Part shown: positions 1-10,400 of the stretch, in pieces | Numbering within the stretch: the stretch's first letter is position 1 | Layout: each line of letters starts with the position of its first letter | DNA from: Gimesia sp. | GTDB taxonomy: Bacteria > Planctomycetota > Planctomycetia > Planctomycetales > Planctomycetaceae | Assembly (NCBI GenBank): GCA_002706765.1 | Contig: PAJV01000010.1 | Span: 2,380 to 66,379, forward strand | DNA length: 64,000 bases | Direction of reading: 5' to 3' | Position numbers and translations under genes: made by a program | The notes under the pieces: model-generated | What the model saw: the letters and a program-made list of their open reading frames with translations, nothing else | The model's database searches: none | Told to the model about the DNA's origin: nothing

Positions 1-27
1 CGATTGAATGAAATTTTGAAGGGGAAT

Positions 28-1343
28 TCATTTACCAGATTCCGTATCGACGTTGAGCGTCGTTTTATATTTGTAATTTGTGTGGAGAAAAGAGATCTCG
101 AAGTCGATCCTGTCTGGATCGATATCCAGACCTCCCTCTGGTGTAGAAAAGTGTTTTATTTCTCCCTTCATCCAGGAATCATGTTTCCAGAACCATGTTT
201 TTGACTGGCCTTCTTTTAGAAAAGAAACATCAACCCGTCATTGGGGAAGCAAGGAAACTCCGTTTAAGGTAAGTTGAACACCACGCTGAGTGTCCCAGAT
301 AATTCCCGCTTTATACGGTTGGTAGGAACCTTGAAAACTCAGGTCTTTACAGATTTGAGCAATGTCTTTGTCTTTGTCTGCTCCCTGATAAACATATTGA
401 ATCTGTGTTGCGAACTGCGGGGAATAAATAGTAATGTCCAGTTTTTTCACGTTTGTGACCGTGGTCTCTTCCACAGTTCGTCCCAGGACTTCCTTTCCTG
501 CTTGATACCGCCCCCACATACTGGTATCAGTCGACCACGTTTTCAAGAAATGGACGTTTTTTCGGATGTCTCCCTTTGCGCCAGTCAATTGCACCAGAAT
601 GGTACAATCTTCAAGTGTTTCTCCCCGATTCTGAAGTAAAAGCCAGTCGTCAGGTCCGGAGGCTCCCCAAGCTTCATTAAAATCGACTACGATTCGACCG
701 GTTGAGTCACTTAAGGTTGCCGAATACTTTTTCGCTACTTTGGGAAGCAACTGCAACGACGCATCCACTTTATCGATAGCGGCAAGCATCGACTGAAATT
801 CTGTATTCAAAGCATTCTGCTTCGCCTCTGCAACCAAGCCTCGATGACGGCTCCCCTCAAAATTACCAACCAATCCATCCAGTATGGAACCGACAATCAA
901 TGTTCCCGCATCCGGAGGCTTGGGCAGGGAATTCACGTTGTCAAGACGTTGCAAGATTACGGTAATCGCATCACGGACTTGATCCGAAAGAAATATGATT
1001 TCGTTATCATTCGATTTGATTTCCCGTAAGTCTAACAAAGCCGACTGTAACTCCGCCATGAGATCCGATATTTCACGATCATTCTGAAATTGATCGGGAT
1101 CAGATTTCAACTCCATACCAAGGTTCTGGGCGAGTACCCGGTATTCGGCAGGTAACGGTGTGCTGGAGGGGTTGAGTACTTAGGGAGATTACTTTGTGAT
1201 GCATTGTTACCACAGCCCGAAAGTAAGAGAGCCATGGGCAAGGTACATACAAGCACTAATAACAGATTTAAACAAACGGCTCTTTCAATTGAGCAGCTAA
1301 GTCTACCAGACAGTCGCAACATTGATCTTCCCACCATTATCAA
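28..1343 (-). pseudogene. Broken lipoprotein gene (frameshift plus in-frame stop)
   Basis: Three open pieces on the minus strand look like one original gene. The first (1343 to 1107) starts with a signal peptide and a lipobox LLSGC. The second (1116 to 238, 292 aa) overlaps it by 10 bases in another frame. Upstream of its ATG that frame stays open and protein-like (LPAEYRVLAQNLG), which suggests a single-base indel near 1140-1180. The 292-aa frame then meets TGA at 238-240, but the same frame continues for about 70 plausible codons (RVDVSFLKEGQSKTWFW...) to a TGA at 28-30. The family is not recognised. If the short ORFs are really used, the lipoprotein and the 292-aa protein could instead be two coupled genes. 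I judge a decayed lipoprotein more likely. Confidence 0.55.
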
Positions 1344-1446
1344 CGAATGCTTTTGAAAAACCTGTAAGCGGATCGCATGCGTCCACTTACTGTGTGATAC
1401 TTATAGACCGTGGTTTTATCGTCATTGTCAAGTGTTAAATGTTCGT

Positions 1447-1668
1447 ATGGCAAAACGAGCAGACATCTTGGTGAGATTTGGACAGCGGGTCCGCAAATTG
1501 CGCAAAGAGCAAGGTTACTCTCAGGAGAATTTTGCTTACGCGTGTGAGCTGGACCGGACCTACGTCGGCGGGATCGAACGGGGGGAACGAAATCTTTCCT
1601 TACAGAATATCGAGCGGATCGCCGATACCCTGGAAATCAGCCTGGCAGAACTGATGAAAGGGGTTTGA
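1447..1668 (+). CDS. XRE-family helix-turn-helix regulator
   Basis: This is a small DNA-binding protein of about 73 aa, almost entirely one HTH_3 (Cro/C1) domain. The recognition part reads [20 protein letters not shown], followed by the usual [10 protein letters not shown] and a leucine-rich closing helix ([18 protein letters not shown]). I chose the ATG at 1447 (MAKRADIL); an earlier ATG at 1432 would add five residues. Single-domain XRE proteins of this type are common in mobile islands, as controllers of restriction-modification or toxin genes. The gene is divergent from the broken lipoprotein gene and convergent with the next small gene, so its target is not obvious. Family call is firm; role is not. 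Confidence 0.8.
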   Translation: MAKRADILVRFGQRVRKLRKEQGYSQENFAYACELDRTYVGGIERGERNLSLQNIERIADTLEISLAELMKGV

Positions 1669-1674
1669 GGGAAC

Positions 1675-1989
1675 TTACATCGCAGGTTCAGCAACCAGGA
1701 CGACTCCCAGCCGGTCAGAGTCGTCAGACATCGACTGGTTGGCGGCTTCTGGGTTTTCAAACAGGCGGGGATTCTTCACCATTGTCGCCTCAGGGTTGCA
1801 CACAGCATAGCGTAGCCGTGCTGTCAATAACTGCTGACGCAGCCGCTGGATGTCTGCCTGTCCCCCTGTCGGCTCTAACTGCGGGCCGCCCGCGTAGATC
1901 TCGAACAGTTTTGCATCTTCGAGATCCATTTCTTCGCACCAGAACTGCAGGGCAGCTCTGATTAACATGATTTCTTGTCTCGATAGCAT
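1675..1989 (-). CDS. Hypothetical 104-aa protein
   Basis: A 104-residue soluble protein with no family I recognise. It is helix-rich in its first two thirds (RQEIMLIRAALQFW, then IQRLRQQLLTARLRYAV) and has a loose, polar C-terminus. The start is supported by a good Shine-Dalgarno, AAGGAG, five bases before the ATG. It ends six bases from the stop of the XRE gene, so the two converge tightly. No signal peptide or membrane segment is visible. It may belong with the XRE regulator as part of a small island module, but that rests on position only. Confidence 0.55.
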   Translation of the reverse strand: MLSRQEIMLIRAALQFWCEEMDLEDAKLFEIYAGGPQLEPTGGQADIQRLRQQLLTARLRYAVCNPEATMVKNPRLFENPEAANQSMSDDSDRLGVVLVAEPAM

Positions 1990-2541
1990 TGTGCTCCTTT
2001 CATTAAATGTGACTTTTAATTAAAGACGGAATCGGGTCTTAGACTGTGTCCAGTTTTACTGTAGCGTCTCCAGGGGCATTTGGACCGAGTATAATAGATT
2101 GAGAGACGCTATGGTTAAAAATGACTCGCTCTAGAATATGCGTTTTTCTGAACCAGATAAAAAAGTCATCACAGACCTTTTCATCTACTGCAATCTCTTT
2201 TGTTTTCGACATTAAATGTGTTATTCTCGTGCTCAATAGTTAATATCTTTCCTATTAATAATGACACATTTTTGGCCAAAATTTAGATATTGAAAGGCGA
2301 TACGTAAACGAGGCTCAGAGTACAGAACGCCTGCCAGTTGAAACATGTAACGCTGTCTGTGGCTGCGGTACTGACGCTTGTGCGCGAATCCGCTTTTCTC
2401 AAATTTCGTGATCGGGCACAACTCGGACTAACACGAGAATCTTTGATTCGTTTGTACCGCCAGGAGAATCGTTACTCGACATAACAATGGATTACTATAG
2501 CGACATTAAATCATGTGATTTGCAAAGCGGAGATAGGCGCA
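1990..2541. other. Mostly non-coding stretch with a short coding-like remnant
   Basis: No complete gene is convincing here. On the plus strand, about 2308-2482, a frame without a start codon reads like protein (FRDRAQLGLTRESLIRLYRQ) and ends in TAA; it may be the tail of a lost gene. On the minus strand a 65-aa frame (2236-2039) lacks a ribosome site and starts with TTG. The word CATTAAAT recurs at about 1999, 2210 and 2506, twice within CGACATTAAAT. Confidence 0.35.
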
Positions 2542-5055
2542 ATGGACTTTGAGGCAAAAACACCCTCAGCGGCGGAACAGCAACTGCTTGATGCACTCGG
2601 CAACTTAACGGAATCGATCTCTTTCAGTGCCAGTGGTAAGTGTCCATTCGTCTTGCCGGGATTGACGATTGACGGCATCGATGAAATCGCTTTTCCTGTC
2701 TCGAAGACCGGCGCTCGAAGCTTGATCAAGCAGGCCAGCCAGGCTCCTTACGGACGCGGCGAAGCGACCATTGTTGACACCAACGTACGCCGTGTCTGGC
2801 AATTGGAGCCCGATCAGTTCCGACTGGAAAACCCACAGTGGCAATCGCTTGTCTGCGAGGTCGCAAATTCGGTCAAATCGGAATTCGGTATCAAGCAAAA
2901 CATTACGGCAAACCTCTACAAACTGCTGATTTATGAAAAAGGCAGCTTTTTTGCCCCGCATCGTGACACCGAAAAGTTGCACCGCATGTTCGCGACCCTC
3001 GTTATCTGTCTGCCGTCGAAACACAAAGGGGGCCAGTTGATCATATCACACGCCGGGCAATCGCAGATTGTGGACTTCGATGGAAAAACGTCGAATTACG
3101 ATCTGCAATACGCGGCTTTCTATGCCGACTGCGAACACGAAATTCGTCCAGTTACCGACGGCTATCGCATTTGTCTGGTTTATAATCTCACCACCGGCGG
3201 TCGCAGGAAACAACCAGTCGCCCCCGAATTCAGTGACGCAGTCGAGTCGGCAACGACAGCCGTCGAGACGATCTTCGAGGAAAACGACCTGCGAGACATG
3301 ATTGTTTTGCCGCTGTTGCACCAATACACCGAGGCTGGCCTGACCCCGGATGACTCATCTGATACGACTGAAGATTACGATGACTGGGAGGATGACGAGG
3401 AAGGACTTGACGAACAGGATGATCCCGACGACGAAGCACGGAACGATGTTCCGCGGCGCTTTCAAAAACGACGGCGCATGCCGGGGCGGTTGCCGAACTC
3501 AGCCGCCACATCAGTGCCATTGCAATTTAAGGGAGCCGACCGGGCACGCACCGACGTTCTGGCCGAAGTAGCGGCCCGTGCGAATTGCCGCGCCTTTGTC
3601 GCACTGCTGACGCACTGGCAGGCGGGTTACCCCGACTACAATACGATTGATTACAGTCCCTACGGTGGGCAGTGGGGCCATGATTACGAAGATGTCAGCA
3701 ACATCAATGAGCAAGCGGAATTCGAAGATATCTTAGACGAATCGATTTCACTTCAGCACTGGCATACGCTGGATGGCAAGCGGCAACCATTTTACAGGTT
3801 GTTTGTTGATGAGGCCGATATTGTCAGTGATTTGAATGCCGATGGCCGATCGTATCGTCAACAGGTTCACGAGGCAACCGGCAATGCAGGGATGTCGATG
3901 GAACGCTGGTATCATCAAGCGGTGATCGTGCTCTGGCCGGAAGGGCGTCATTTTCAGGTTCTGGCATCGCAAGGCACAGAGAACTCGGTACCCGCCCTGA
4001 GTGAACTGGTAACGGCTACGGAAAGTCCTGAAAAGTGCGAAGATTGCAAAACATTCGCCCGACGCATCATTGATCACTGGGTGTATCCGACTCATGGACG
4101 ACGTCGTAAAGCGAATTCACCAGGCACAAACATGATCCGGTCGCTGCTGGTAATTGGCGATGCCAACCTGGCACAGAAGTTCTTTGATCAGGTACTACCC
4201 CTGGAATATCCTACGCTTGATGGTGAATCGTTGCTGTCTTTAGCTGAACTCGCGAAGTGGGGGACAATCGAAAAATCACTGCTGTCCTTCTTTCAATCCC
4301 AAAAACCAGACGACTATGACGCCAGTTTGCGCTACCTGGTCACTACTTTCAGTTCGCTAGCCAGTCTGGGTGACGGCGTCTCCTCCAGTCGAAAACGAGT
4401 CTGCAAATCGGTATTGAAAGAAGTGATGCTGATGATATCACGGTGGGAGAAAAACAGACCAAATCCGATGAGGGATAATTTCGCATCGAATCGATCAAAG
4501 GCGTTTCAGGGCATCGTTGAGCCGCTGTTGCGCGGGATGTGTTCAGTCGGCACACAAAGCGATCTCAAGTCCCTGTTGTCACAAATCGCCTCCAGGCCAC
4601 AACACTACGAATTACATAATGTTCTCATTCCTGCCGTCAACAAGCTAACGGACGATCAGCATTTTGCGGCTTCCGGCAAGCTGCAGGAAACGGCCCTGTT
4701 CAAGCTGCGTCAGTATTGTATCGACCAAGTCAAACAGCGCGCAGCCAAGAAACCCATCCCACCCGGGAACTGGAAACGAAAAGCCAACCTTGATTGCGAC
4801 TGCGCAGACTGCCGGGAACTCGCCACATTCCTCAAAGATAAAGATGCGCCAATTCATCGCTTTCCACGACGTACTGAATTACGTCGGCACTTGCATCAGC
4901 AGATCGACCGCCATCGGATCGACTGCACGCATGTTACCGAGCGTCGAGGACGACCTTTCACGCTCGTCTGCACCAAAACTCAGGCATCATTTGAACGTGA
5001 TCTGGCGCAATACAAAACTGACTGCAAGCTCTTAAAGGAACTGACCGATGGCTAA
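2542..5055 (+). CDS. Large 2OG-Fe(II) dioxygenase family protein
   Basis: This is an 837-aa protein whose N-terminal 220 residues form a prolyl-4-hydroxylase-like 2-oxoglutarate/Fe(II) dioxygenase fold. The iron ligands are visible: His140 and Asp142 in APHRDTEK, and His199 in CEHEIRP. Arg209 in DGYRICLVYNL is placed to bind 2-oxoglutarate. An acidic linker follows (around residues 280-310). Then comes a long region of unknown fold, ending in a Cys-rich stretch (CDCADC) and a basic tail. I chose ATG 2542 because GGAG sits upstream; ATG 2515 would add nine residues. The substrate is unknown. Proteins with this N-terminal domain oxidise proteins, nucleic acids or small molecules. It stands alone in a defence-like island, downstream of a gene-poor stretch. 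Confidence 0.75.
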   Translation: MDFEAKTPSAAEQQLLDALGNLTESISFSASGKCPFVLPGLTIDGIDEIAFPVSKTGARSLIKQASQAPYGRGEATIVDTNVRRVWQLEPDQFRLENPQWQSLVCEVANSVKSEFGIKQNITANLYKLLIYEKGSFFAPHRDTEKLHRMFATLVICLPSKHKGGQLIISHAGQSQIVDFDGKTSNYDLQYAAFYADCEHEIRPVTDGYRICLVYNLTTGGRRKQPVAPEFSDAVESATTAVETIFEENDLRDMIVLPLLHQYTEAGLTPDDSSDTTEDYDDWEDDEEGLDEQDDPDDEARNDVPRRFQKRRRMPGRLPNSAATSVPLQFKGADRARTDVLAEVAARANCRAFVALLTHWQAGYPDYNTIDYSPYGGQWGHDYEDVSNINEQAEFEDILDESISLQHWHTLDGKRQPFYRLFVDEADIVSDLNADGRSYRQQVHEATGNAGMSMERWYHQAVIVLWPEGRHFQVLASQGTENSVPALSELVTATESPEKCEDCKTFARRIIDHWVYPTHGRRRKANSPGTNMIRSLLVIGDANLAQKFFDQVLPLEYPTLDGESLLSLAELAKWGTIEKSLLSFFQSQKPDDYDASLRYLVTTFSSLASLGDGVSSSRKRVCKSVLKEVMLMISRWEKNRPNPMRDNFASNRSKAFQGIVEPLLRGMCSVGTQSDLKSLLSQIASRPQHYELHNVLIPAVNKLTDDQHFAASGKLQETALFKLRQYCIDQVKQRAAKKPIPPGNWKRKANLDCDCADCRELATFLKDKDAPIHRFPRRTELRRHLHQQIDRHRIDCTHVTERRGRPFTLVCTKTQASFERDLAQYKTDCKLLKELTDG

Positions 5056-5160
5056 CTCAAAACGCAAGTTGACTGTAGTGTAAGGCTACTTTTCTGACAA
5101 AACCGGAATACCAGAAATACACTGAGCTGATCAAATCGGAATTTAATATCACTATCCTCT

Positions 5161-5390
5161 GAAACGCTTCTCTCGGTCTGCCATTCCAAATACAGTCTGA
5201 TCACCCGACGGCAATCCGGTTTCATCGGGTTTACAGTTGGCTGGTTCAAGCTCAAAAGTTTAGCTCTACCCGGCAATATGACATAGCCCTGATCAGCCAG
5301 TGGATTGCCTTTAATGCGTTATCTGGTCAATGGGATCAGGTGAAAATGATCCCTGTCCGGACCGTGAAAGAACGAAAACAAAACAGGTAG
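5161..5390 (+). pseudogene. Remnant of a HEPN-like protein
   Basis: A frame with no start codon runs about 76 codons to a TAG. Its core (RQYDIALISQWIAFNALSGQ, about 5245-5305) resembles the 'WIAFNALYG' helix seen in many uncharacterised HEPN-domain proteins. A TGA closes the frame on the left at about 5158, and the part after SGQWDQ looks random. I read it as a scrap of a lost HEPN gene, a class often found in defence and toxin systems. The resemblance is from memory of the motif and has not been searched. Confidence 0.4.
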
Positions 5391-5465
5391 CAACCTCTCT
5401 TGGAATCTGGCGGTAACTGCTTGAAATTGGTAGAATCGAACTTCGACAACCACAAGGAATCTATT

Positions 5466-6746
5466 ATGTCCACCCAAAAACAGATTCAACCCGGCGAGAA
5501 AATCCCACTCAAACTGACCGCTGCCGAGCGGAAGTTGATCCTCGACGACCTGCTGTGCCTCGACCAGGATTACGAGCAGATCATTCGGGAAACACCGACC
5601 GGCAAACCGGTAATGATGACTCTCGACGACCTGTACGACTTCGGCAGCTACTTTGCTGCCGAGTTCAACAACTGCAAAGACAGGAAGCAGCAAAAGAAAC
5701 TCGACATTATATTCAAGAAGATTCAGCAGTTGCTCGACACGTATATTAATGAAGAGCCTTCGTCGATTTTGAAAATAGAGGATGCACACAAGATAAGGAT
5801 GATTTCCGATCAGGCAGTGCAGATCGCTAATTTTGCAGGGGCGACACTTGTGGCTGCCGAACAACTTCGCATCAAAACAAAGCCGCTCGAAAACTTCTGT
5901 CTGGAACCGGGGCAGCGAGATGTTCTGCTGCTGATTCCCGGCCTGTCGAAACGCGTGAAGAACAAGCTGATGAAGGAAAAGCCTCTCACTGTGGCGGAAA
6001 TCGCCAGCATGATGCTGTCCCTGGCGGAGGACCTTCTGGATGGTGGGGCGCAGAAACAGGTGGCATTGCTACTGGTTGCCAGGCACTTGATGGATCAGCT
6101 TGAGGAGGGAATCATGGCGAAGGCTGAACAACTGGAGAATCTGGAGGCGGAGTCCAGGCCGAAGGCAAACTCGGATATTCTCTACCAGTTCAAGATCACG
6201 TTGCTCGGAATTGAACCAGCGATCTGGAGGCGGATTCAGGTTCAGGATTGCACACTCGACAAACTGCACGAACACATCCAGACCGCAATGGGCTGGACCA
6301 ACTCGCACCTGCATCAGTTCGAGATCAAAGGGGAACGGTATGGTGACCCTGATCTTTTGGACGATGGTTTCGGAGATTTTCATTGCTTCGACTCGACAGA
6401 CATAATTCTCAGTCAGATTCTTCCTCAGACAAAGAAGCGGTTTTCCTTCAAGTACGAATACGACTTCGGTGACGGCTGGGAACATGAAGTCTTATTCGAA
6501 GGTCGTCCTCCTCTGGAGAAGAACAGGAAGTACCCGCTCTGTCTGGAAGGCGAACAAGCCTGTCCCCCTGAAGACATTGGCGGGGTCTGGGGCTATGCGG
6601 ACTACCTGGAGGCTCTGGCCGACCCGAAGCATGAACGTCACGAAGAGTTCATGGAATGGGGCGGTTCTTTTGAGCCAGACAAGTTCGATTCCAAACGAGC
6701 AACCAGGGAGATGAAGAAGGGGCTACCAGACTGGAGAATGATGTGA
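5466..6746 (+). CDS. Plasmid pRiA4b ORF-3 family protein
   Basis: A 426-aa protein with a helical N-terminal half and a C-terminal pRiA4b ORF-3 domain (Pfam PRiA4_ORF3) from about residue 237 onward. The domain is recognised by YQFKITLLGIEPAIWRRI, then the MGWTNSHLHQFEI block, YEYDFGDGWEHEV and CPPEDIGGVWGYADYLE. The family is common on plasmids and islands and has no established biochemical role. The ATG at 5466 is preceded by AAGGA; the upstream extension to 5400 looks non-coding. The N-terminal half (residues 1-230) has no family I recognise. The gene stands between a HEPN remnant and an IS91 remnant, so it may have arrived with mobile DNA. Confidence 0.85.
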   Translation: MSTQKQIQPGEKIPLKLTAAERKLILDDLLCLDQDYEQIIRETPTGKPVMMTLDDLYDFGSYFAAEFNNCKDRKQQKKLDIIFKKIQQLLDTYINEEPSSILKIEDAHKIRMISDQAVQIANFAGATLVAAEQLRIKTKPLENFCLEPGQRDVLLLIPGLSKRVKNKLMKEKPLTVAEIASMMLSLAEDLLDGGAQKQVALLLVARHLMDQLEEGIMAKAEQLENLEAESRPKANSDILYQFKITLLGIEPAIWRRIQVQDCTLDKLHEHIQTAMGWTNSHLHQFEIKGERYGDPDLLDDGFGDFHCFDSTDIILSQILPQTKKRFSFKYEYDFGDGWEHEVLFEGRPPLEKNRKYPLCLEGEQACPPEDIGGVWGYADYLEALADPKHERHEEFMEWGGSFEPDKFDSKRATREMKKGLPDWRMM

Positions 6747-6842
6747 TGAGCCTGAAGGTAAACTAAATATCGTCACAACGCTCAACCCACCCCGGGCCAA
6801 CCTTAAGTCAATAGTTTCTTCCGCATCAGTTTCGGTATATCC

Positions 6843-7175
6843 TTGCCCCAAATGCAGTTGTTCCGCCGGTTCCTGCAGCACGTGCTTCCGGACGGGCGGA
6901 TTCGGCATTACGGTTTTCTTGCCAATCGATTTCGGGCAGAGAAAATCGCGCTGTGCCGTGAACTACTGGAAGGAGCGGCGCCTCTGACCGAAAAACGTCC
7001 TCTGGCAACGTCTCCAGTATCAGGTGAGTCACCCGCAATCTGTCCTGCCTGTGGCCAGGCCGCGCTCCGGAAGTCGCAGGAACTGCCCTCCCGCTGGGAG
7101 CGAATTCCTGCTCCCATTGCGGTTCGTGCTTCGCTGCCGGCTTCCGAACTCTGGGAGGTCTGTGATACCTCATGA
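6843..7175 (+). pseudogene. IS91-family transposase C-terminal remnant
   Basis: The frame carries the characteristic tail of IS91-type (Y2, rolling-circle) transposases: FRRFLQHVLPDGRIRHYGFL, then ANRFRAEKIALCRELL and a CPACGQ zinc-like pair. Most of the protein, including the catalytic tyrosines, is missing, and the usual residues between LPDG and RIRHYG seem deleted. A following 52-codon frame from ATG 7172 is probably element-end sequence. A longer minus-strand ORF over the same bases is a shadow of this one. The remnant shows that a mobile element once sat beside the AddAB-like genes. Confidence 0.65.
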
Positions 7176-7435
7176 GCTCTCTGAAAGAGAATCTGTTCGT
7201 CGTTTCGATCTCCCATCGCGGAGTGTTCCAGTCGGGGTCTGCGCCGGTTACCTCTGCCTCTGTCGCATTTCGTCGGGGGCCAGTTCTTGCGAACCCCCGC
7301 GACGAAACACTCCGACGGCGACGGTAAATGGCCTCGCTGCTTAACAAGTCTATCACAAAACAATAAACAATCAGTCTCGATACCTTATTTACCATCCGCT
7401 GGTCCGTGACATTGGCACTCATTCGTAAGGGGACT

Positions 7436-10400
7436 TTAGTCGTTACAGGAAACCACGACGCCTGCAAGTGGGAAATGAATCAACTTTCCAACAACGGTAG
7501 CATCAGCCCCTTTTAGTATCTCCTCATAGGCCAGAAGTTGACCGACGTATTCGCGAGCTTTTGTTTCACAACTGTCCCGCCGGATGGGCGAACTCTTATG
7601 GTCGACGACGACGAGTTCTCCGGTTGGTAATTTAAAAATCAGGTCGATGGCACCATCCCACTGACCGCCTCCGTCTCTCGGTCCGCTGACTGCAACTTCT
7701 GCGTGCCATGTCGCACCTGGATATGCTGCTTCGCCCCACGCTGTAAAGCGATCGCCAGAAGTGACCAGAACGGATGCTGGGATGATACCCGTTACCGAAA
7801 ACGCGGAGAGGCATCGTTCGGCAACGGCGGTCTTTATTGATTCATCTGCAGTCGCCAGCGATGGAAGAGACGCTAAGTAGCTGTGAACGGCATCGCCAAT
7901 CATTACAAACGAGGATTCATCGACTTTGCCGGGGAAGAACGATTCTCCTGTAAGCGAAGTGCATTCAAATGTAAAATTTTCGTCCATACTTTCAGCCGAG
8001 CTTGGCGAATAAAACCTGGGAATTGACAACGCAACACCAATGGTTGCGTTATCAGCGAACCAAGTTTGATGATCGTCGGTTTCGATGCGGAAATCGTCAA
8101 CGGCATCATGCGACAGATGTCGAATCACTAGGGTCGTGTCGACACCTTCAATCCCGTGCTCACCTTCGCCCTGTGTTGGGTCGAGTAGATCGTCTGCGAT
8201 CGATAACTTGCTGAGTGATTTGTATTTCCCGTGACGATGAGCGAAAACAAGTTTCTGTTTCGCTCGGGTGCAACCAACGTAAAGCAACCGAAGATTTTCG
8301 TCACTTTCACGGATACCTTGATCGATGCCTTCTAGGGTTGAAAGGGCTGCAGTCTCAAGCGGTTTATCTGCTTTTCGATCAATCTTTCCGGTGAAGAAGT
8401 TTTTTGACTCGCCGTATGGCCATATCCACGAACGCAATTCTCGGTTCAATAGCGGGTCATCATCAAACGTTGAACTACGAACTACTGGCTTCCACATATC
8501 TGGATCGCGATCCGAGTCGAGGCCGCTCAGAACGACAACGGGCCATTCTAGCCCTTTTGCTCCGTGATACGTCATCAGCGTGACAGCATCATGGCCTTGA
8601 GGCGTGAAACGCAAATCCGCTTCTTCAGCCGCGAGTTGTTCAAAATACAAGATCAATCCGTTGAGCGTGGCACTACCGTCGCCACTAAATGCCAAAGCCT
8701 CGTAGTCACGAGCATGCCGTACCGCTGAATCAAGGTTGGAGCAGCGTCGGGCAGAATTTCCCCATGCGTGAACGTGCTTAGGTAACGCTAGTGCTTCGAT
8801 CACTTGCTGAACCACCAACGATGGTGACAGGCTGTGTTTGTCAATTGTCTCTAGCGGTGCAATCGTTGTATTGGAATTCCATGGAAGTTCGAACAATGGC
8901 CTGCCGGTTTCGTCATCCAAGGGAGCCTCTGCAAGACTCTTTAACCGATCGACGATCCAAGCAGGCGTGGCTTTTGAAGCATCGCTCAATAAATGCAGAA
9001 CGGTGGCTGCGGCAAGGGAATCATTCCGATTGGCCACCAGACGCATTCCCGCAAGCAGCAACTCGCCCTCACGGGTCGAAAACAAGCCGGGGCTTTCGAT
9101 TAGATACGGAATCCCGAGTTCATCAAAGGCTTTGGCAAGAGATTTCAATCGGGCATTGCCACGTTCCAAAATGGCAATGTCACCAAACGCAGTCCCCTCG
9201 GCGTGCAAGTGAGCGATCCCACAACCCAACGCACACGCTTCATCAGGATTGTTTTTTGAATCGAAAAGCCAGCGTTCCACGCCCTTAGATAACGCTGGCT
9301 TCTTCGGGTTCTGTGTTGGGTCTTCGTCAAAGTGCGGTGAAAAAAGTTTGCCGACCAATTGCACCAAACCTTTTTGGCTACGGTGGTTGTCAGGGAGCGT
9401 CGAGCGGTCTTTTTCAGGTACACGATCCCAAACCTCGCTGACCAGTCGCGGATCAGTGTCGCGGAAACCGTAGATGGCTTGTCGCGAATCACCGACCCAG
9501 CGATTGCGAGGAACCAGGGCTCGCAAACCTTGGAAAATCGCAAGTTGAAGCGGATTGGTGTCTTGGAACTCGTCCACTAATACGAGGTCGTAGTCCTTTG
9601 AGACTCGCTTAGCAAGTGTTTCGTCATTCAGTAGTTCAAGTAGCAACGTCTCCAGATCAGTGAAATCGACCAATCCACGTTCGGTCTTGTAAGCAACAAA
9701 CTGAGAATCCAGGGCGATCGTTTCTTCTGCGAGTAAGCGAGAAAACTCTTTCACGTCGGCGTGAAGCGCTGGATTCCGTCGGACTTCGGCCGCGTGTAAA
9801 CGCAACTCATCCAAACAAGCATCGGCCCCGGACTTCTTACCTGCCGCGATCTTGCCAGCATCAAGATACGTTCCCCATAGTGATCCCTTGCCGGATCGCA
9901 GCGATCGCAGTTTTTGCTTTGCTTCAGCGGTGTTCTTTTGTGTGTCGGTCGTGATTGCTTCGATGGCGGCTAGTGACTCATCTGCCAGATCAAATAACAT
10001 GTTGATTGGCGACTCATTCGCTGACGGGCCGTCTGGAGCTAAGATTTCGCAAACACGCTTCGCACTTCGTGTCATCTGAGCTTTGAACACATCATCGGAT
10101 ATTCGATTGCCCCGCTTTACACCTAATAGACCAAGAATCCGTGCCGACAAATCGATAACGCCCAACCTGTTGGCCGACGATGAAAGTGCTTCCCACCGCT
10201 CCAGCGGAATCCCACCAAGCAAATCACTCAACACTCGATTGCCACCCTCCTCGAACACTTCCAAGCGAGGCGATAATCCCATCTCGATGGAGTATCGGCG
10301 AATCAAATGATGCGCGACGCCATGAACCGTTCCGATCGCCGCTAGCTCAAGACGATCGGCATAAGCATGGCCATTGCCTTCGAGCAACTTCGCTTGAACT

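Noticed and set aside
2039-2236. 65-aa minus-strand ORF
   Set aside because: TTG start, no ribosome site and no domain; kept only as part of the non-coding stretch.
6826-7467. 213-aa minus-strand ORF
   Set aside because: Shadow of the IS91 transposase remnant; composition is Arg/Pro-rich as expected for antisense.
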